A stretch of DNA of 64,000 nucleotides, taken from NCBI RefSeq assembly GCF_006439335.1, contig NZ_SAWY01000020.1, forward strand, positions 124,001 through 188,000. Reading direction: 5' to 3'. Shown piece after piece: positions 39,750 to 49,193 of the stretch. The notes below the pieces were generated by a model. The model ran no database searches. It saw only the letters and a list, made by a program, of their open reading frames with translations, and was not told the origin of the DNA. The position numbers were made by a program, and so were the translations under genes. How positions within the stretch are numbered: the stretch's first letter is position 1; every line of letters starts with the position of its first letter. Source of the DNA: Litorilituus lipolyticus (GTDB lineage Bacteria; Pseudomonadota; Gammaproteobacteria; Enterobacterales; Alteromonadaceae).

Positions 39750-41837
39750 ATGGCAGATTTATCAAAATACAGAAACATTGGTATTTTCGCTCACGTTGAT
39801 GCGGGTAAAACCACAACAACTGAACGTATCCTTAAACTAACCGGTAAAATTCATAAGACTGGTGAAGTACATGACGGTGAGTCAACAACTGACTTCATGG
39901 AACAAGAAGCTGAGCGCGGTATTACTATCCAGTCTGCTGCGACTACATGTTTCTGGAATGATCACCGCATGAACATCATCGATACTCCTGGTCACGTTGA
40001 CTTCACTGTTGAAGTTTACCGTTCACTTAAAGTATTAGATGGTGGTGTTGGTGTTTTCTGTGGTTCTGGTGGTGTTGAGCCTCAGTCAGAAACTAACTGG
40101 CGTTACGCTAACGACTCAGAAGTAGCTCGTTTAATCATGGTTAACAAACTTGACCGTTTAGGTGCTAACTTCTACCGTGTTGTAGACCAAGTACGTAACG
40201 TATTAGGTGCTAATCCACTAGTAATGACTTTACCAATTGGTGAAGAAGACGGTTTTGTTGGTGTTGTAGACCTTCTTAGCGAAAAAGCTTACGTTTGGGA
40301 TGACACTGGTCTTCCAGAAAACTACGAAATAACAGATATTCCAGCTGACTTAGTAGACAAAGCTGCAGAATACCGTGAAGAATTAATCGAAACTGCTTTA
40401 GAGCAAGACGATGACTTATTAGAAGCTTACATGGAAGGTGAAATGCCAACTATGGAGCAAATCAAAGCATGTATCCGTAAAGGTACACGTGATATGTCTT
40501 TCTTCCCAACTTACTGTGCTTCTGCATTTAAAAACAAAGGTATTCAATTAATTCTTGATGCTGTTGTTGATTACTTGCCTTCTCCTACAGAAGTTGATCC
40601 ACAACCAATCACTGATGAAGCAGGCGAGCCAACTGGTGAAGTTGCAACTGTTTCTACTGATGGTCCTTTACGTGCGTTAGCATTTAAAATTATGGATGAC
40701 CGTTTCGGTGCCCTTACCTTCGTTCGTATCTACTCAGGTACATTAAACAAAGGTGATACTATCCTTAACACATTCACTGGTAAAACTGAACGTGTTGGCC
40801 GTATGGTAGAAATGCACGCTGATGACCGTACTGAGCTTTCTTCTGCACAAGCAGGTGATATCTTAGCTATCGTTGGTATGAAGAACGTTCAAACTGGTCA
40901 CACTTTATGTGATCCTAAGTTCCCAGCAACATTAGAGCCAATGGTATTCCCTGAGCCAGTAATCTCTATTTCTGTTAAGCCTAAAGATAAAGGTTCAACA
41001 GAGAAAATGGGTATTGCTATCGGTAAAATGGTTGCAGAAGATCCTACGTTTACTGTTGAAACTGACCAAGATTCAGGTGAGACAATCTTACGTGGTATGG
41101 GTGAGCTTCACTTAGATATTAAAGTAGATATCTTACGTCGTACATACGATGTTGATTTAGAAGTTGGTAAGCCACAAGTTGCATACCGTGAAACTATCAC
41201 ACAAGCAATCGAAGATTCTTACACGCATAAGAAACAATCTGGTGGTTCAGGTCAATTCGGTAAGATCGATTACCGTATCAAGCCAGGTGAACCAGGTTCA
41301 GGTTTCGTATTCTCATCAACAGTTGTTGGTGGTAACGTACCTAAAGAATTCTTCCCAGCTGTTGAGAAAGGCTTTAACTCTATGATGGAGACTGGTGTTC
41401 TTGCTGGCTTCCCTGTATTAGACGTTGAAGTTGAATTATTTGATGGTGGCTTCCACGCAGTTGATTCATCTGCAGTTGCTTTCGAAATCGCTGCTAAAGG
41501 CGCTTTCCGTCAATCAATTCCAAAAGCTGGTGCTCAGTTAATTGAACCAATCATGAAAGTTGATGTGTTTACTCCTGATGATCACGTTGGTGATGTTATC
41601 GGTGATTTAAACCGTCGTCGTGGTATGATCAAAGACCAAGAAGCTGGTACTTCTGGTGTTCGCATCAAAGCTGACGTACCTCTTTCAGAAATGTTCGGTT
41701 ACATCGGACACTTACGTACAATCACTTCAGGTCGTGGTCAATTCTCTATGGAATTCTCACACTACATGCCGTGTCCACAAAACGTAGCTGACGAAGTAAT
41801 TGCTGAAGTTAAAGCAGCAAACGAAGCTAAGAAGTAA
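39750..41837 (+). CDS. fusA: Elongation factor G 2 (FusA2 type)
   Basis: EF-G is the GTPase for translocation and ribosome recycling. The 695 residues show G1 [15 protein letters not shown]3 [16 protein letters not shown] and G4 [10 protein letters not shown]. Segments such as [34 protein letters not shown] and [16 protein letters not shown] match the second EF-G paralogue of Vibrio and Shewanella rather than the str-operon fusA. Here it stands alone, without rpsL, rpsG or tuf, divergent from the S10 operon. Its 3' end is copied twice downstream. Confidence 0.93.
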   Translation: MADLSKYRNIGIFAHVDAGKTTTTERILKLTGKIHKTGEVHDGESTTDFMEQEAERGITIQSAATTCFWNDHRMNIIDTPGHVDFTVEVYRSLKVLDGGVGVFCGSGGVEPQSETNWRYANDSEVARLIMVNKLDRLGANFYRVVDQVRNVLGANPLVMTLPIGEEDGFVGVVDLLSEKAYVWDDTGLPENYEITDIPADLVDKAAEYREELIETALEQDDDLLEAYMEGEMPTMEQIKACIRKGTRDMSFFPTYCASAFKNKGIQLILDAVVDYLPSPTEVDPQPITDEAGEPTGEVATVSTDGPLRALAFKIMDDRFGALTFVRIYSGTLNKGDTILNTFTGKTERVGRMVEMHADDRTELSSAQAGDILAIVGMKNVQTGHTLCDPKFPATLEPMVFPEPVISISVKPKDKGSTEKMGIAIGKMVAEDPTFTVETDQDSGETILRGMGELHLDIKVDILRRTYDVDLEVGKPQVAYRETITQAIEDSYTHKKQSGGSGQFGKIDYRIKPGEPGSGFVFSSTVVGGNVPKEFFPAVEKGFNSMMETGVLAGFPVLDVEVELFDGGFHAVDSSAVAFEIAAKGAFRQSIPKAGAQLIEPIMKVDVFTPDDHVGDVIGDLNRRRGMIKDQEAGTSGVRIKADVPLSEMFGYIGHLRTITSGRGQFSMEFSHYMPCPQNVADEVIAEVKAANEAKK

Positions 41838-41859
41838 TTAATACTTTTAAGTAACTTCT

Positions 41860-41886
41860 AAAAAGGATGCCTCGGCATCCTTTTTT
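41860..41886 (+). terminator. fusA2 terminator, original copy
   Basis: GGATGC-CTCG-GCATCC with A residues before and six T residues after makes a classic intrinsic terminator 23 bases after the stop codon. Confidence 0.92.
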
Positions 41887-41957
41887 AATGCCTGAGAATT
41901 AATCATGCCCTGCGATTATATAGTTACATAGGAATTATCTAAGCTAACAAAGCAAGT

Positions 41958-42305
41958 GCCGTATCCACAAAACGCGGTGACGAAGTAATTGCTGAAGTTA
42001 AAGCAGCAAACGAAGCTAAGAAGTAATTAATACTTTTAAGTAACTTCTAAAAAGGATGCCTCGGCATCCTTTTTTAATGCCTGATAATTAATCATGCCCT
42101 GCGATTATATAGTTCCATAGGAATTCTCTCAGCTAACAAAGCAAGTGCCGTATCCACAAAACGCGGTGACGAAGTAATTGCTGAAGTTAAAGCAGCAAAC
42201 AAAGCTAAGAAGTAATTAATACTTTTAAGTAACTTCTAAAAAGGATGCCTGAGAATTGATTCTGCCCTGCGATTTTATAATTCCACAGGAATTCTCTCAG
42301 CTAAG
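41958..42305 (+). repeat. Two tandem extra copies of the fusA2 3' end and terminator
   Basis: Copy 2 begins at 41958 and copy 3 at 42147; the parent begins at 41768 in fusA2. Each holds the last 70 bases of fusA2, its stop codon and the downstream region. A one-base loss and changes near the start (AACGCGGTGACG against AACGTAGCTGACG) put the copies out of frame and make the period 190, then 189. Copy 3 lacks the terminator right arm and following T run, and it stops at 42305 where an SDR remnant begins. No start or ORF is carried. Confidence 0.95.
42049..42075 (+). terminator. fusA2 terminator, second copy
   Basis: This is the identical GGATGC/GCATCC hairpin and T run, 189 bases downstream of the original. 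The third unit has lost this structure by deletion. Confidence 0.85.
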
Positions 42306-42482
42306 CTCTTATCACACACAACATCAGATGAAATAAAAAAAGGGTATGAGTCTTGGAAAGAAGATATGGGTGGCGCTATTCAAGCATCAGATATAGCTAG
42401 CACAGTGACTTTTGTTTATAGCCAACCTCAAAATGTGTGCATTAGGGAAATAGTAGTCGCTGCGACTAAACAACAGCCATAA
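42303..42482 (+). pseudogene. 3' remnant of a short-chain dehydrogenase/reductase gene
   Basis: An open frame of 59 codons plus stop has no start and reads KLLSHTTSDEIKKGYESWKE, then DMGGAIQASDIASTVTFVYS and QPQNVCIREIVVAATKQ. This is the C-terminal quarter of a classical SDR oxidoreductase (YdfG-like families end in PQ-VCIREIV). The Rossmann motif and the catalytic Tyr-Lys pair are missing. The upstream part ends abruptly at the junction with the fusA2 repeats, so it was probably cut off when the repeats or the S10-fusA2 block arrived. Confidence 0.85.
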
Positions 42483-42528
42483 TACACTGACAGTTAATTT
42501 TATTCGATTTACTATTTTATTATGCTCA

Positions 42529-43404
42529 TTATTCAGCGCTTTGTTGTAACTTATTCTGCTGCACAAGCTCTTGAATATGAGCAGGTATTTTTACAGACTG
42601 TCCTTTTGTAGGCCAATTATTGATTCCTGATACGGTTTCTGTATTTAATAAACGCTTAGTCACTTCTGGGTGAGTATGAAACACACTCAATACTTCTACG
42701 CCGCTTTGCTGACTTTCCTCTAACAAGACATTAAATAATTCAGAAGCGCCTTGCGTATTTCGGTAATATTCGTGTAAAACACGTAAAGCCTCATCATCTG
42801 CAGCTTGCTCTTGTGAGCGACTAAAGCCAAGAAAAGCAAATTGGCTAGTGCCAGAGAAAAGCCCTGAGACATCAGTATTACTTTGACCGCTCAATACCGC
42901 ATACAACAAGGTAAATAATGCGCCTTTGCTAAGTGCTTTAACTGGGTGGCGTAACTTAACATGTACGATTTCATGGGCCAGCAACATAGCCAAGGCATTT
43001 TCACTAGGTAATTTTTCTAACAAACCTCTGAAAATGAAAATATTGCCACCTAATGTTGCCACACCATTAACAGTATCGCTATTAACATAATGAAGGGTAA
43101 TCTCGACGTCATCTTCCAAGGCCATTAACGGCGTCATATCATCAGCGAGACGCTGTAAATAAGCTGCTACCTCATTTTGTTGTGTTGTAGGATTACCTTT
43201 GAACTGTTTAACCCAAGGCTCAGCTAACTCTTGTTCATAAGCAAATGGAATAAATTTGCTACTCCAATCAAGCAAACTCCCTAGCAAATAAATAGCTAGT
43301 ATAATAATTGCGATAGCGCCAGAGGCAAGTAACGCAAACTCTTTGACAGGGTTTGCGTTACTGTAGTTTATACCTTCAGGTATTTTAGGGTTACGGTAAA
43401 TCAT
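42529..43404 (-). CDS. M48 family membrane-associated metallopeptidase
   Basis: This 291-residue protein has one N-terminal transmembrane helix (about 27-48) and an M48 catalytic domain. The zinc motif HEIVH is in LLAHEIVHVKLRHP near residue 144, and the third ligand Glu is in SQEQAADDEAL near residue 202. A short hydrophobic segment (ALFTLLYAVLSG) lies between them. HtpX and Oma1-type relatives degrade damaged membrane or periplasmic proteins. It is downstream of two YbjQ-family genes in the same direction. Confidence 0.88.
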   Translation of the reverse strand: MIYRNPKIPEGINYSNANPVKEFALLASGAIAIIILAIYLLGSLLDWSSKFIPFAYEQELAEPWVKQFKGNPTTQQNEVAAYLQRLADDMTPLMALEDDVEITLHYVNSDTVNGVATLGGNIFIFRGLLEKLPSENALAMLLAHEIVHVKLRHPVKALSKGALFTLLYAVLSGQSNTDVSGLFSGTSQFAFLGFSRSQEQAADDEALRVLHEYYRNTQGASELFNVLLEESQQSGVEVLSVFHTHPEVTKRLLNTETVSGINNWPTKGQSVKIPAHIQELVQQNKLQQSAE

Positions 43405-43446
43405 AAATACCAGTGCAGTACAATTAGCACAAAAATAACAGCTAAA

Positions 43447-43929
43447 CTAATCATTTGAAAACCCTCCTTGATTGACTCGACTAATTGCAGTGCCATAAGC
43501 CAGTACTTCCACTGAACCTATGTTACCTGCAGCATTTTTTGAAATAGAGGCAGTCTCTAATTTGATATTAAAAATACGATCGGCATTTAAGCTTCGCGCC
43601 TCTTCCTTCATCCGTAAAATAGCCTCTCTTCGTGCTCTATCGAGCAATGTTTCATACGAAGTAACCCTACCACCAAAGATAGTACGTAGTAAGGCTAAAA
43701 AACGTTTAAAATAATCTACTGAAATAACCACACTACCCGTCACCAACATACCTGGCTTGGCACTATCTTCAGCTGTAGTCACTTTACTGGCTATAGATAA
43801 AACATCTCGATACTCTTCTTCACGCTGCCTTATCGAATGAAAGTGTCTTTTCTCAGCATGACGACCAAAGAAGTAACCCAATAATAATAAGAGTATCGAT
43901 ATACCGATTTCAAATTGAAATTGTCCCAT
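43447..43929 (-). CDS. YbjQ (UPF0145) family protein with N-terminal membrane anchor
   Basis: This 160-residue protein has a hydrophobic N-terminus at about 6-22 (FEIGISILLLLLGYFFG), a charged linker and a YbjQ-type domain at about 62-155 (MLVTGSVVISVDYFKRFLAL, FGGRVTSYETLLDRARREAI, then LNADRIFNIKLET). The pentamer-forming YbjQ domain is of unknown function. It lies between the smaller YbjQ gene (3 bases) and the M48 peptidase (42 bases). Confidence 0.82.
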   Translation of the reverse strand: MGQFQFEIGISILLLLLGYFFGRHAEKRHFHSIRQREEEYRDVLSIASKVTTAEDSAKPGMLVTGSVVISVDYFKRFLALLRTIFGGRVTSYETLLDRARREAILRMKEEARSLNADRIFNIKLETASISKNAAGNIGSVEVLAYGTAISRVNQGGFSND

Positions 43930-43932
43930 GGG

Positions 43933-44247
43933 CTACCTCAAAATAACTGCACTACCATAGGCGAATAATTCAGCCGCCCCTTGTGTCACTGATGAGGTTG
44001 AAAACCTTACATTTACCACCGCATTTGCACCAACAGCCTGAGCCTGCTGCTTCATACGCTCAACGGCTTCTTCACGAGCCTCTTGGAGCAATTCGGTATA
44101 ACCAACAAGTTCGCCACCAAAAATATTCTTAATACCAGCCATAAGGTCACGCCCTACATGTTTACTACGCACTGTACTGCCTTGTACCAAACCTAAATGT
44201 TGGGTGATTTCTTTTCCCGGTATGATTTCTAAATTACTAATTAACAT
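43933..44247 (-). CDS. YbjQ (UPF0145) family protein
   Basis: This is a 104-residue soluble protein. The start at 44247 (MLISNLEIIPGKEITQHLGL) is favoured by GAGGAA 7 bases upstream; an ATG at 44268 is possible. The family core is GSTVRSKHVGRDLMAGIKNI, FGGELVGYTELLQEAREEA and GANAVVNVRFSTSSV. It is the first of three genes that end with the M48 peptidase, a set that suggests a shared envelope role. Confidence 0.87.
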   Translation of the reverse strand: MLISNLEIIPGKEITQHLGLVQGSTVRSKHVGRDLMAGIKNIFGGELVGYTELLQEAREEAVERMKQQAQAVGANAVVNVRFSTSSVTQGAAELFAYGSAVILR

Positions 44248-44363
44248 ATAACGTTCCTCAACATCCATTTCATTAATACGATTGTTTTGCTAATTACATT
44301 ATATTGCATGACATAATATGTCAAAGAAATTATTAATCAACTTGTTTCAAATTATTTTCCCCA

Positions 44364-44395
44364 TAAAAAAAGCCGATATAAAATATCGGCTTTTA
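44364..44395 (-). terminator. purD terminator
   Basis: AGCCGATAT/ATATCGGCT with a 3-base loop and seven T residues on the minus strand lies 25 bases after the purD stop. It is nearly symmetrical, with A and T runs on both sides. Confidence 0.9.
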
Positions 44396-44418
44396 AATTA
44401 TCTCAGTAAACTTATTAC

Positions 44419-45711
44419 TTAAGCATTTTGCTCACGTTCAATGGCGCGATATGCAATGTCAGTTCTAAACTCAACACCTTGCCAAGTAATTTGGTGTAAT
44501 AATTCATAAGCTGCTTTTTGCGCTTCAGTGACACTATTACCTAACGCGGTAGCACAAAGTACACGACCACCTGCAGTAACCACCTCACCTGCATCATTTA
44601 ATGCTGTACCTGCATGGAAGGTTTTAGCTGAATCGTTAGTATTAGTATTTAAGCCAGAAATCACATCGCCTTTAGGGTAACTTGCTGGGTAACCTTGAGC
44701 CGCTAATACAACACCAACGGCAGCACGACTATCAAACTCTGCAGTTACTTTATCTAACTCACCACGTGTCGCTGCTATACAAAGTTCAACTAAGTCTGAT
44801 TGTAAACGCATCATAATCGGCTGTGTTTCAGGATCACCAAAACGACAATTATATTCAATCACATTTGGTGTACCATCAGCTGCAATCATTAAACCAGCGT
44901 ATAAGAATCCTGAGTAAGGTGCTTCTTCTGATGCCATACCTTCAACTGTTGGCATAATGACTTCGGCCATAATACGGTTATGAATTTCTGGCGTTACCAC
45001 AGGCGCTGGTGAATAAGCGCCCATGCCACCAGTGTTAGGACCTAAGTCTCCATTTAAAGCTCGTTTGTGATCTTGGCTTGTTGCCATAGGTAATACATTT
45101 TTACCGTCTACCATCACAATAAAGCTGGCTTCTTCACCTTCAAGAAACTCTTCAATCACAACACTATGCCCTGCTTCACCAAAGGCATTACCTGCTAGCA
45201 TATCTTTGATTGCATCTTCAGCTTCTTCAAGCGTTAAAGCAACAATAACGCCTTTACCCGCTGCTAAGCCATCTGCTTTAACAACAATAGGTGCACCTTG
45301 TTCGCGAACATAAGCCAGTGCTTCATCTACATCAGTAAAGTTTGCATAGCTTCCTGTAGGAATTTTATGACGCGCTAAAAAATCTTTAGTGAAAGACTTA
45401 GAGCCTTCAAGTTGTGCCGCTTTTGCGCTTGGGCCGAAAATAGCTAAACCTTGAGCTTGAAATGCATCAACTACACCATCAACAAGTGGCTGCTCTGGGC
45501 CAACAATAGTTAAAGCAATGTCTTCTTTTTGAGCAAAAGCTACTAAACCTTCTAAATCACCAACGCTAATGGCAACATTTTCTAATTTAGTTTCAGTTGA
45601 TGTACCAGCATTACCCGGCGCTACAAAGACTTTGCTTACTTGAGACGATTGTGCCGCTTTCCACGCCAGTGCATGTTCACGACCACCACTACCAATAACT
45701 AAAATGTTCAT
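44419..45711 (-). CDS. purD: Phosphoribosylamine--glycine ligase PurD
   Basis: PurD joins glycine to phosphoribosylamine with ATP, the second step of purine synthesis. The 430 residues are full length. They start MNILVIGSGGREHALAWKA, and the ATP-grasp domain has VVKADGLAAGKGVIVA and YNCRFGDPETQPIM (magnesium-binding region). In many relatives purHD is one operon; here an exported methyltransferase and about 500 non-coding bases lie between. Confidence 0.97.
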   Translation of the reverse strand: MNILVIGSGGREHALAWKAAQSSQVSKVFVAPGNAGTSTETKLENVAISVGDLEGLVAFAQKEDIALTIVGPEQPLVDGVVDAFQAQGLAIFGPSAKAAQLEGSKSFTKDFLARHKIPTGSYANFTDVDEALAYVREQGAPIVVKADGLAAGKGVIVALTLEEAEDAIKDMLAGNAFGEAGHSVVIEEFLEGEEASFIVMVDGKNVLPMATSQDHKRALNGDLGPNTGGMGAYSPAPVVTPEIHNRIMAEVIMPTVEGMASEEAPYSGFLYAGLMIAADGTPNVIEYNCRFGDPETQPIMMRLQSDLVELCIAATRGELDKVTAEFDSRAAVGVVLAAQGYPASYPKGDVISGLNTNTNDSAKTFHAGTALNDAGEVVTAGGRVLCATALGNSVTEAQKAAYELLHQITWQGVEFRTDIAYRAIEREQNA

Positions 45712-45745
45712 TTAATTTTCCTATTTTTACCCAAGCTATTAAGTT

Positions 45746-46585
45746 TTACTTACTTTTGGGTTTAACAAATTTTAAAGTCATACGATCGCTTTCGCCAATC
45801 GCTAAATATTTTTCTTTATCTTTATCTTTATCACCTAAAGCTAAACGAGGCGGTAATGTCCATACCCCTTTCGGATGTAACGCCGTATCTTTCGAGTTAG
45901 CATTTACTTCACTTGAACCTGCGAATCTAAATCCGGCCGCTTTAGCTTGTTTGATGGTTTTCGCTTCTGATACATAACCACGTGATTTTTCAGCATCACC
46001 ACCTGCTGGTAATCTGTGCTCTACTACACCTAGAACGCCACCTGGTTTTAATGCGTTATAAGCATCTTTAAATACTTGCTCTACACCTGCATCTTTCCAG
46101 TTGTGGAGATTTCTGAAAGTTAGCACTAAATCAGCACTGCCTTGAGGCGCTAATTCACTTTGCTTACGTGGTACAAAATCGGTTAAAACTACTTCACTGA
46201 ACACTACGTTTGAAGCAAGTTTCTTTTCTAATTTTTTACGTGAATTACTGTAGTAATTATCTTCACCGGTATCAGGGTAATGTGCGCCATATAATTTACC
46301 CGTGCCTTTAAGGGCAGGAGCTAATATTTCAGTATACCAACCACCACCAGGTGTTATTTCTACTACTGTCATGTTTGAATTAAAACCAAAGAAACTTAAA
46401 GTTTCTACAGGGTTACGATATTGATCACGTGCTTTATTATCAGCTGAGCGATGTTCACCTGCTACCGCTTTCTCAAGCTTGGCATCGTGTTGAGCATGCG
46501 CAGCAGCATTTAAACTAATTAATGCTCCACATGTTAATGTCGCTGAGATAAGAAGAGATTTTAAGTTGTTCTTTTTTAATAACAT
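45746..46585 (-). CDS. Exported class I SAM-dependent methyltransferase-like protein
   Basis: The start at 46585 (MLLKKNNLKS) gives a signal peptide ending in LNAAAHAQHD. Motif I is VVEITPGGGWYTEILAPALKG in pieces near residue 80, and SADLVLTFRNLHNWKDAGVE resembles motifs II-III of class I methyltransferases. Homologues are known as predicted periplasmic methyltransferases. SAM is not known to occur in the periplasm, so the activity is uncertain. Upstream in-frame ATGs at 46597 and 46615 are less likely, because GGAAATAG precedes the chosen one. It lies 34 bases before purD. Confidence 0.78.
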   Translation of the reverse strand: MLLKKNNLKSLLISATLTCGALISLNAAAHAQHDAKLEKAVAGEHRSADNKARDQYRNPVETLSFFGFNSNMTVVEITPGGGWYTEILAPALKGTGKLYGAHYPDTGEDNYYSNSRKKLEKKLASNVVFSEVVLTDFVPRKQSELAPQGSADLVLTFRNLHNWKDAGVEQVFKDAYNALKPGGVLGVVEHRLPAGGDAEKSRGYVSEAKTIKQAKAAGFRFAGSSEVNANSKDTALHPKGVWTLPPRLALGDKDKDKEKYLAIGESDRMTLKFVKPKSK

Positions 46586-46892
46586 AACTATTTCCATTGT
46601 TGAGTTTTTAACCAAAATTACACCTATAAACCAGATGTAGTATTGAGGTTTTTAATTTCAACCAACATTTATAGCAGATTTTAAATAAAGAAACAGTGCT
46701 GTTCACCGTGAACTAGGGCACTGTTTAAGCTAATTTGTAACAAGATTTCTTCAAACAATAGAAATACTTGTATACATGAACGCCATATTCAAAATAAGTA
46801 ACCGCATACTAGCTAAACTACTCATTCTTAAAAACGCTCTAACTTATTAGCCTCAGAGCGAATCATTATTAATAAAGATTTTATAAGTTGAA

Positions 46893-46965
46893 AGGCTTAA
46901 ATTTAAAGGTAAAAGCGCGGAGCGTATGACTATACGTGAGCACTTTTAACGAATAAATTTAACCT
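46893..46965. repeat. Structured intergenic repeat, copy A
   Basis: The outer stem TTAAATTTA/TAAATTTAA (flanked by AGG/CCT), the middle stem TAAAAG/CTTTTA, and the inner CGTAT/ATACG stem surround a GACT loop. The 23-base core CGGAGCGTATGACTATACGTGAG without its first bases is identical in copy B. Together with copy B it occupies the 521-bp gap between purH and the methyltransferase gene. I see no coding region in the remainder (46586-46892 and 46966-47008). Confidence 0.85.
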
Positions 46966-47008
46966 CTAAACAATAAAAATCAACTCCAATCAATGATAGT
47001 TTTTTAAG

Positions 47009-47091
47009 TTATAGGGTTTAAAAAACAAACGATAAGCACGGAGCGTATGACTATACGTGAGTACTTATCGTGCAGAGTTTTAGCCCTATAA
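47009..47091. repeat. Structured intergenic repeat, copy B
   Basis: The core at 47039-47061 is identical to that of copy A, but the stems around it differ in sequence and still pair: TTATAGGG/CCCTATAA outside and CGATAAG/CTTATCG in the middle. The compensating differences imply selection for the fold. On the minus strand the middle stem is followed by GTTTGTTTTTT, so it may also terminate purH transcription, 16 bases beyond the purH stop. Confidence 0.85.
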
Positions 47092-47106
47092 CGACAAAAA
47101 CTGAAA

Positions 47107-48708
47107 TTAATGGCGGAAGTGGCGCATTCCGGTAAATACCATAGCAATGTTATGCTCGTCTGCGGCGGCAATAACTTCATCATCACGCATTGAACCACCT
47201 GGCTGAATTACTGCTGTAATACCTGCTTCAGCAGCTGCATCTAGACCATCACGGAATGGGAAGAATGCATCCGATGCCATCACTGAACCTTTTACTTCTA
47301 GGTTTTCATCAGCGGCTTTAATTCCAGCAACTTTTGCTGAGTAAACACGGCTCATTTGGCCTGCACCAACACCAATGGTCATGCTGTTTTTAACATAAAC
47401 AATCGCGTTAGACTTAACGTATTTAGCAACTTTCCAGCAAAATTGTAAATCACGCATTTCTTCTTCTGAAGGCTGACGCTTAGTTACTACTTTTAAATCA
47501 TCGCTTGCAACTTTACCTTGATCGCGGTCTTGTAATAACAAACCACCATTTACACGTTTGTAGTCTAAACCTGTGGTTTGGTTATCCCACTGACCACATT
47601 CTAATAAACGTACATTTGGCTTAGCTGCAACAATTTGAGCCGCTGCATCAGAAATGCTTGGTGCAATAATCACTTCAACAAATTGACGAGAAACAATCGC
47701 TTCAGCAGTATCTGCATCTAACTCACGGTTGAACGCGATAATGCCACCAAAAGCAGAAGTTGGGTCAGTTTTAAAAGCACTTTCATATGCGGCTAAAATA
47801 TTATCGCCAATTGCCACGCCACAAGGGTTTGCATGCTTAACAATAACACAAGCCGCTTCATCAAATTCTTTAACACATTCTAATGCAGCGTCTGTATCAG
47901 CAATGTTGTTATAAGATAATGCTTTACCTTGAATTTGCTTGGCAGTAGATACTGATGCTTCTGTTGGGTTAGCTTCAACATAGAATGCAGCATCTTGATG
48001 AGAGTTTTCACCGTAACGTAAGTCTTGCGATTTAACAAATTGGCTGTTAAAGGTACGTGGGAATTTGGCTTTTTCTTCAAATGAAGGAGTTGCTTCATTG
48101 TCACCGTATGCTGGTAACATTTTACCAAAGTAGTTAGCAATCATACCATCGTAGCTTGCTGTGTGCTCGTAAGCAGCAATGGCTAAATCAAAACGTGTTT
48201 TGTAATTTAATGAATCATCGTTTGCATCCATTTCAGCAATAACACGATCATAATCACCCGCGTTTACAATAATGGTTACGTCTTTATGATTTTTCGCGGC
48301 TGCGCGAACCATTGTAGGACCACCAATATCGATGTTTTCAATAGCGTTTTCTAACGTACAGTTTTCATCGCTTACTGCGTTAGCAAATGGGTAAAGGTTA
48401 ACCACAACCATATCAATCGCGCTAATGTTGTTTTCGCTCATTACTGCTTCATCAGTACCGCGACGAGCTAAAATACCACCATGTACTTTAGGGTGTAATG
48501 TTTTAACACGACCATCCATAATTTCAGGATGACCTGTGTAATCTGACACTTCAGTTACTTTAATGCCATTTTCAGCTAATAATTTTGCTGTGCCACCAGT
48601 AGAAAGAAGATCAACACCTTTGTCGCTTAAGCTTTTAGCAAATTCAACAATACCTGTTTTATCAGATACACTTAATAGTGCGCGTTTGATTGGACGTGGA
48701 TTATCCAT
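47107..48708 (-). CDS. purH: Bifunctional AICAR formyltransferase/IMP cyclohydrolase PurH
   Basis: PurH carries out the last two steps to IMP. The 533 residues contain the N-terminal cyclohydrolase domain ([34 protein letters not shown]) and the C-terminal transformylase domain ([25 protein letters not shown], and the end [20 protein letters not shown]). The stop is followed at once by structured repeat B. Confidence 0.98.
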   Translation of the reverse strand: MDNPRPIKRALLSVSDKTGIVEFAKSLSDKGVDLLSTGGTAKLLAENGIKVTEVSDYTGHPEIMDGRVKTLHPKVHGGILARRGTDEAVMSENNISAIDMVVVNLYPFANAVSDENCTLENAIENIDIGGPTMVRAAAKNHKDVTIIVNAGDYDRVIAEMDANDDSLNYKTRFDLAIAAYEHTASYDGMIANYFGKMLPAYGDNEATPSFEEKAKFPRTFNSQFVKSQDLRYGENSHQDAAFYVEANPTEASVSTAKQIQGKALSYNNIADTDAALECVKEFDEAACVIVKHANPCGVAIGDNILAAYESAFKTDPTSAFGGIIAFNRELDADTAEAIVSRQFVEVIIAPSISDAAAQIVAAKPNVRLLECGQWDNQTTGLDYKRVNGGLLLQDRDQGKVASDDLKVVTKRQPSEEEMRDLQFCWKVAKYVKSNAIVYVKNSMTIGVGAGQMSRVYSAKVAGIKAADENLEVKGSVMASDAFFPFRDGLDAAAEAGITAVIQPGGSMRDDEVIAAADEHNIAMVFTGMRHFRH

Positions 48709-48810
48709 TTTTTATTTACCTTTTAATGTTTAAATACTAATTCTTTTTTGCTTTGATTTAGTTCATTTAATTAGGGCTTATAACCATAAAACACAAAGCA
48801 TATAAACGAT

Positions 48811-48833
48811 AAAAGCACCCGAGGGTGCTTTTA
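48811..48833 (-). terminator. fis terminator
   Basis: AAAAGCACCC/GGGTGCTTTT with a 2-base GA centre, 17 bases after the fis stop, forms an intrinsic terminator for the dusB-fis operon. Confidence 0.88.
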
Positions 48834-48849
48834 TGTTAAAAAGTCGATA

Positions 48850-49137
48850 TTAGTTCATACCGTATTTTTTTAATTTCTTACGTAATGTTCCGCGGTTAAT
48901 ACCTAACAAGTTAGCCGCACGCGTTTGGTTACCGCGAGTATACTTCATTACTTCTTCAAGCATAGGCGCTTCAATTTCACTTAATACAAGGTCATACATA
49001 TCATCAACATCGTTACCATTTAATTGTGATAAGTAGTTGCTGATAGCTATTTTAGCTTGAGTACGCAATGGTGAAGTTTTAGTTTGCGTTTGAATATCGC
49101 CAGTAATAAATGGAGAAGAAACATTTTGTTCGAACAT
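48850..49137 (-). CDS. fis: DNA-binding protein Fis
   Basis: Fis is the nucleoid protein and growth-phase regulator. The 95 residues have the helix-turn-helix at the C-terminus ([20 protein letters not shown]) and the LEEVMKYT dimer helix. It follows dusB by 56 bases, the conserved gammaproteobacterial order. Confidence 0.98.
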   Translation of the reverse strand: MFEQNVSSPFITGDIQTQTKTSPLRTQAKIAISNYLSQLNGNDVDDMYDLVLSEIEAPMLEEVMKYTRGNQTRAANLLGINRGTLRKKLKKYGMN

Positions 49138-49193
49138 ATGATATAACTCTTTGTAAATTAAATAATTGTAAAAAATAAATAATCTTTACTTGG

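Noticed and set aside
39581-39778. 65-codon minus-strand frame upstream of fusA2
   Set aside because: It runs through the fusA2 promoter, the 20-bp hairpin and the start codon, and has no protein features.
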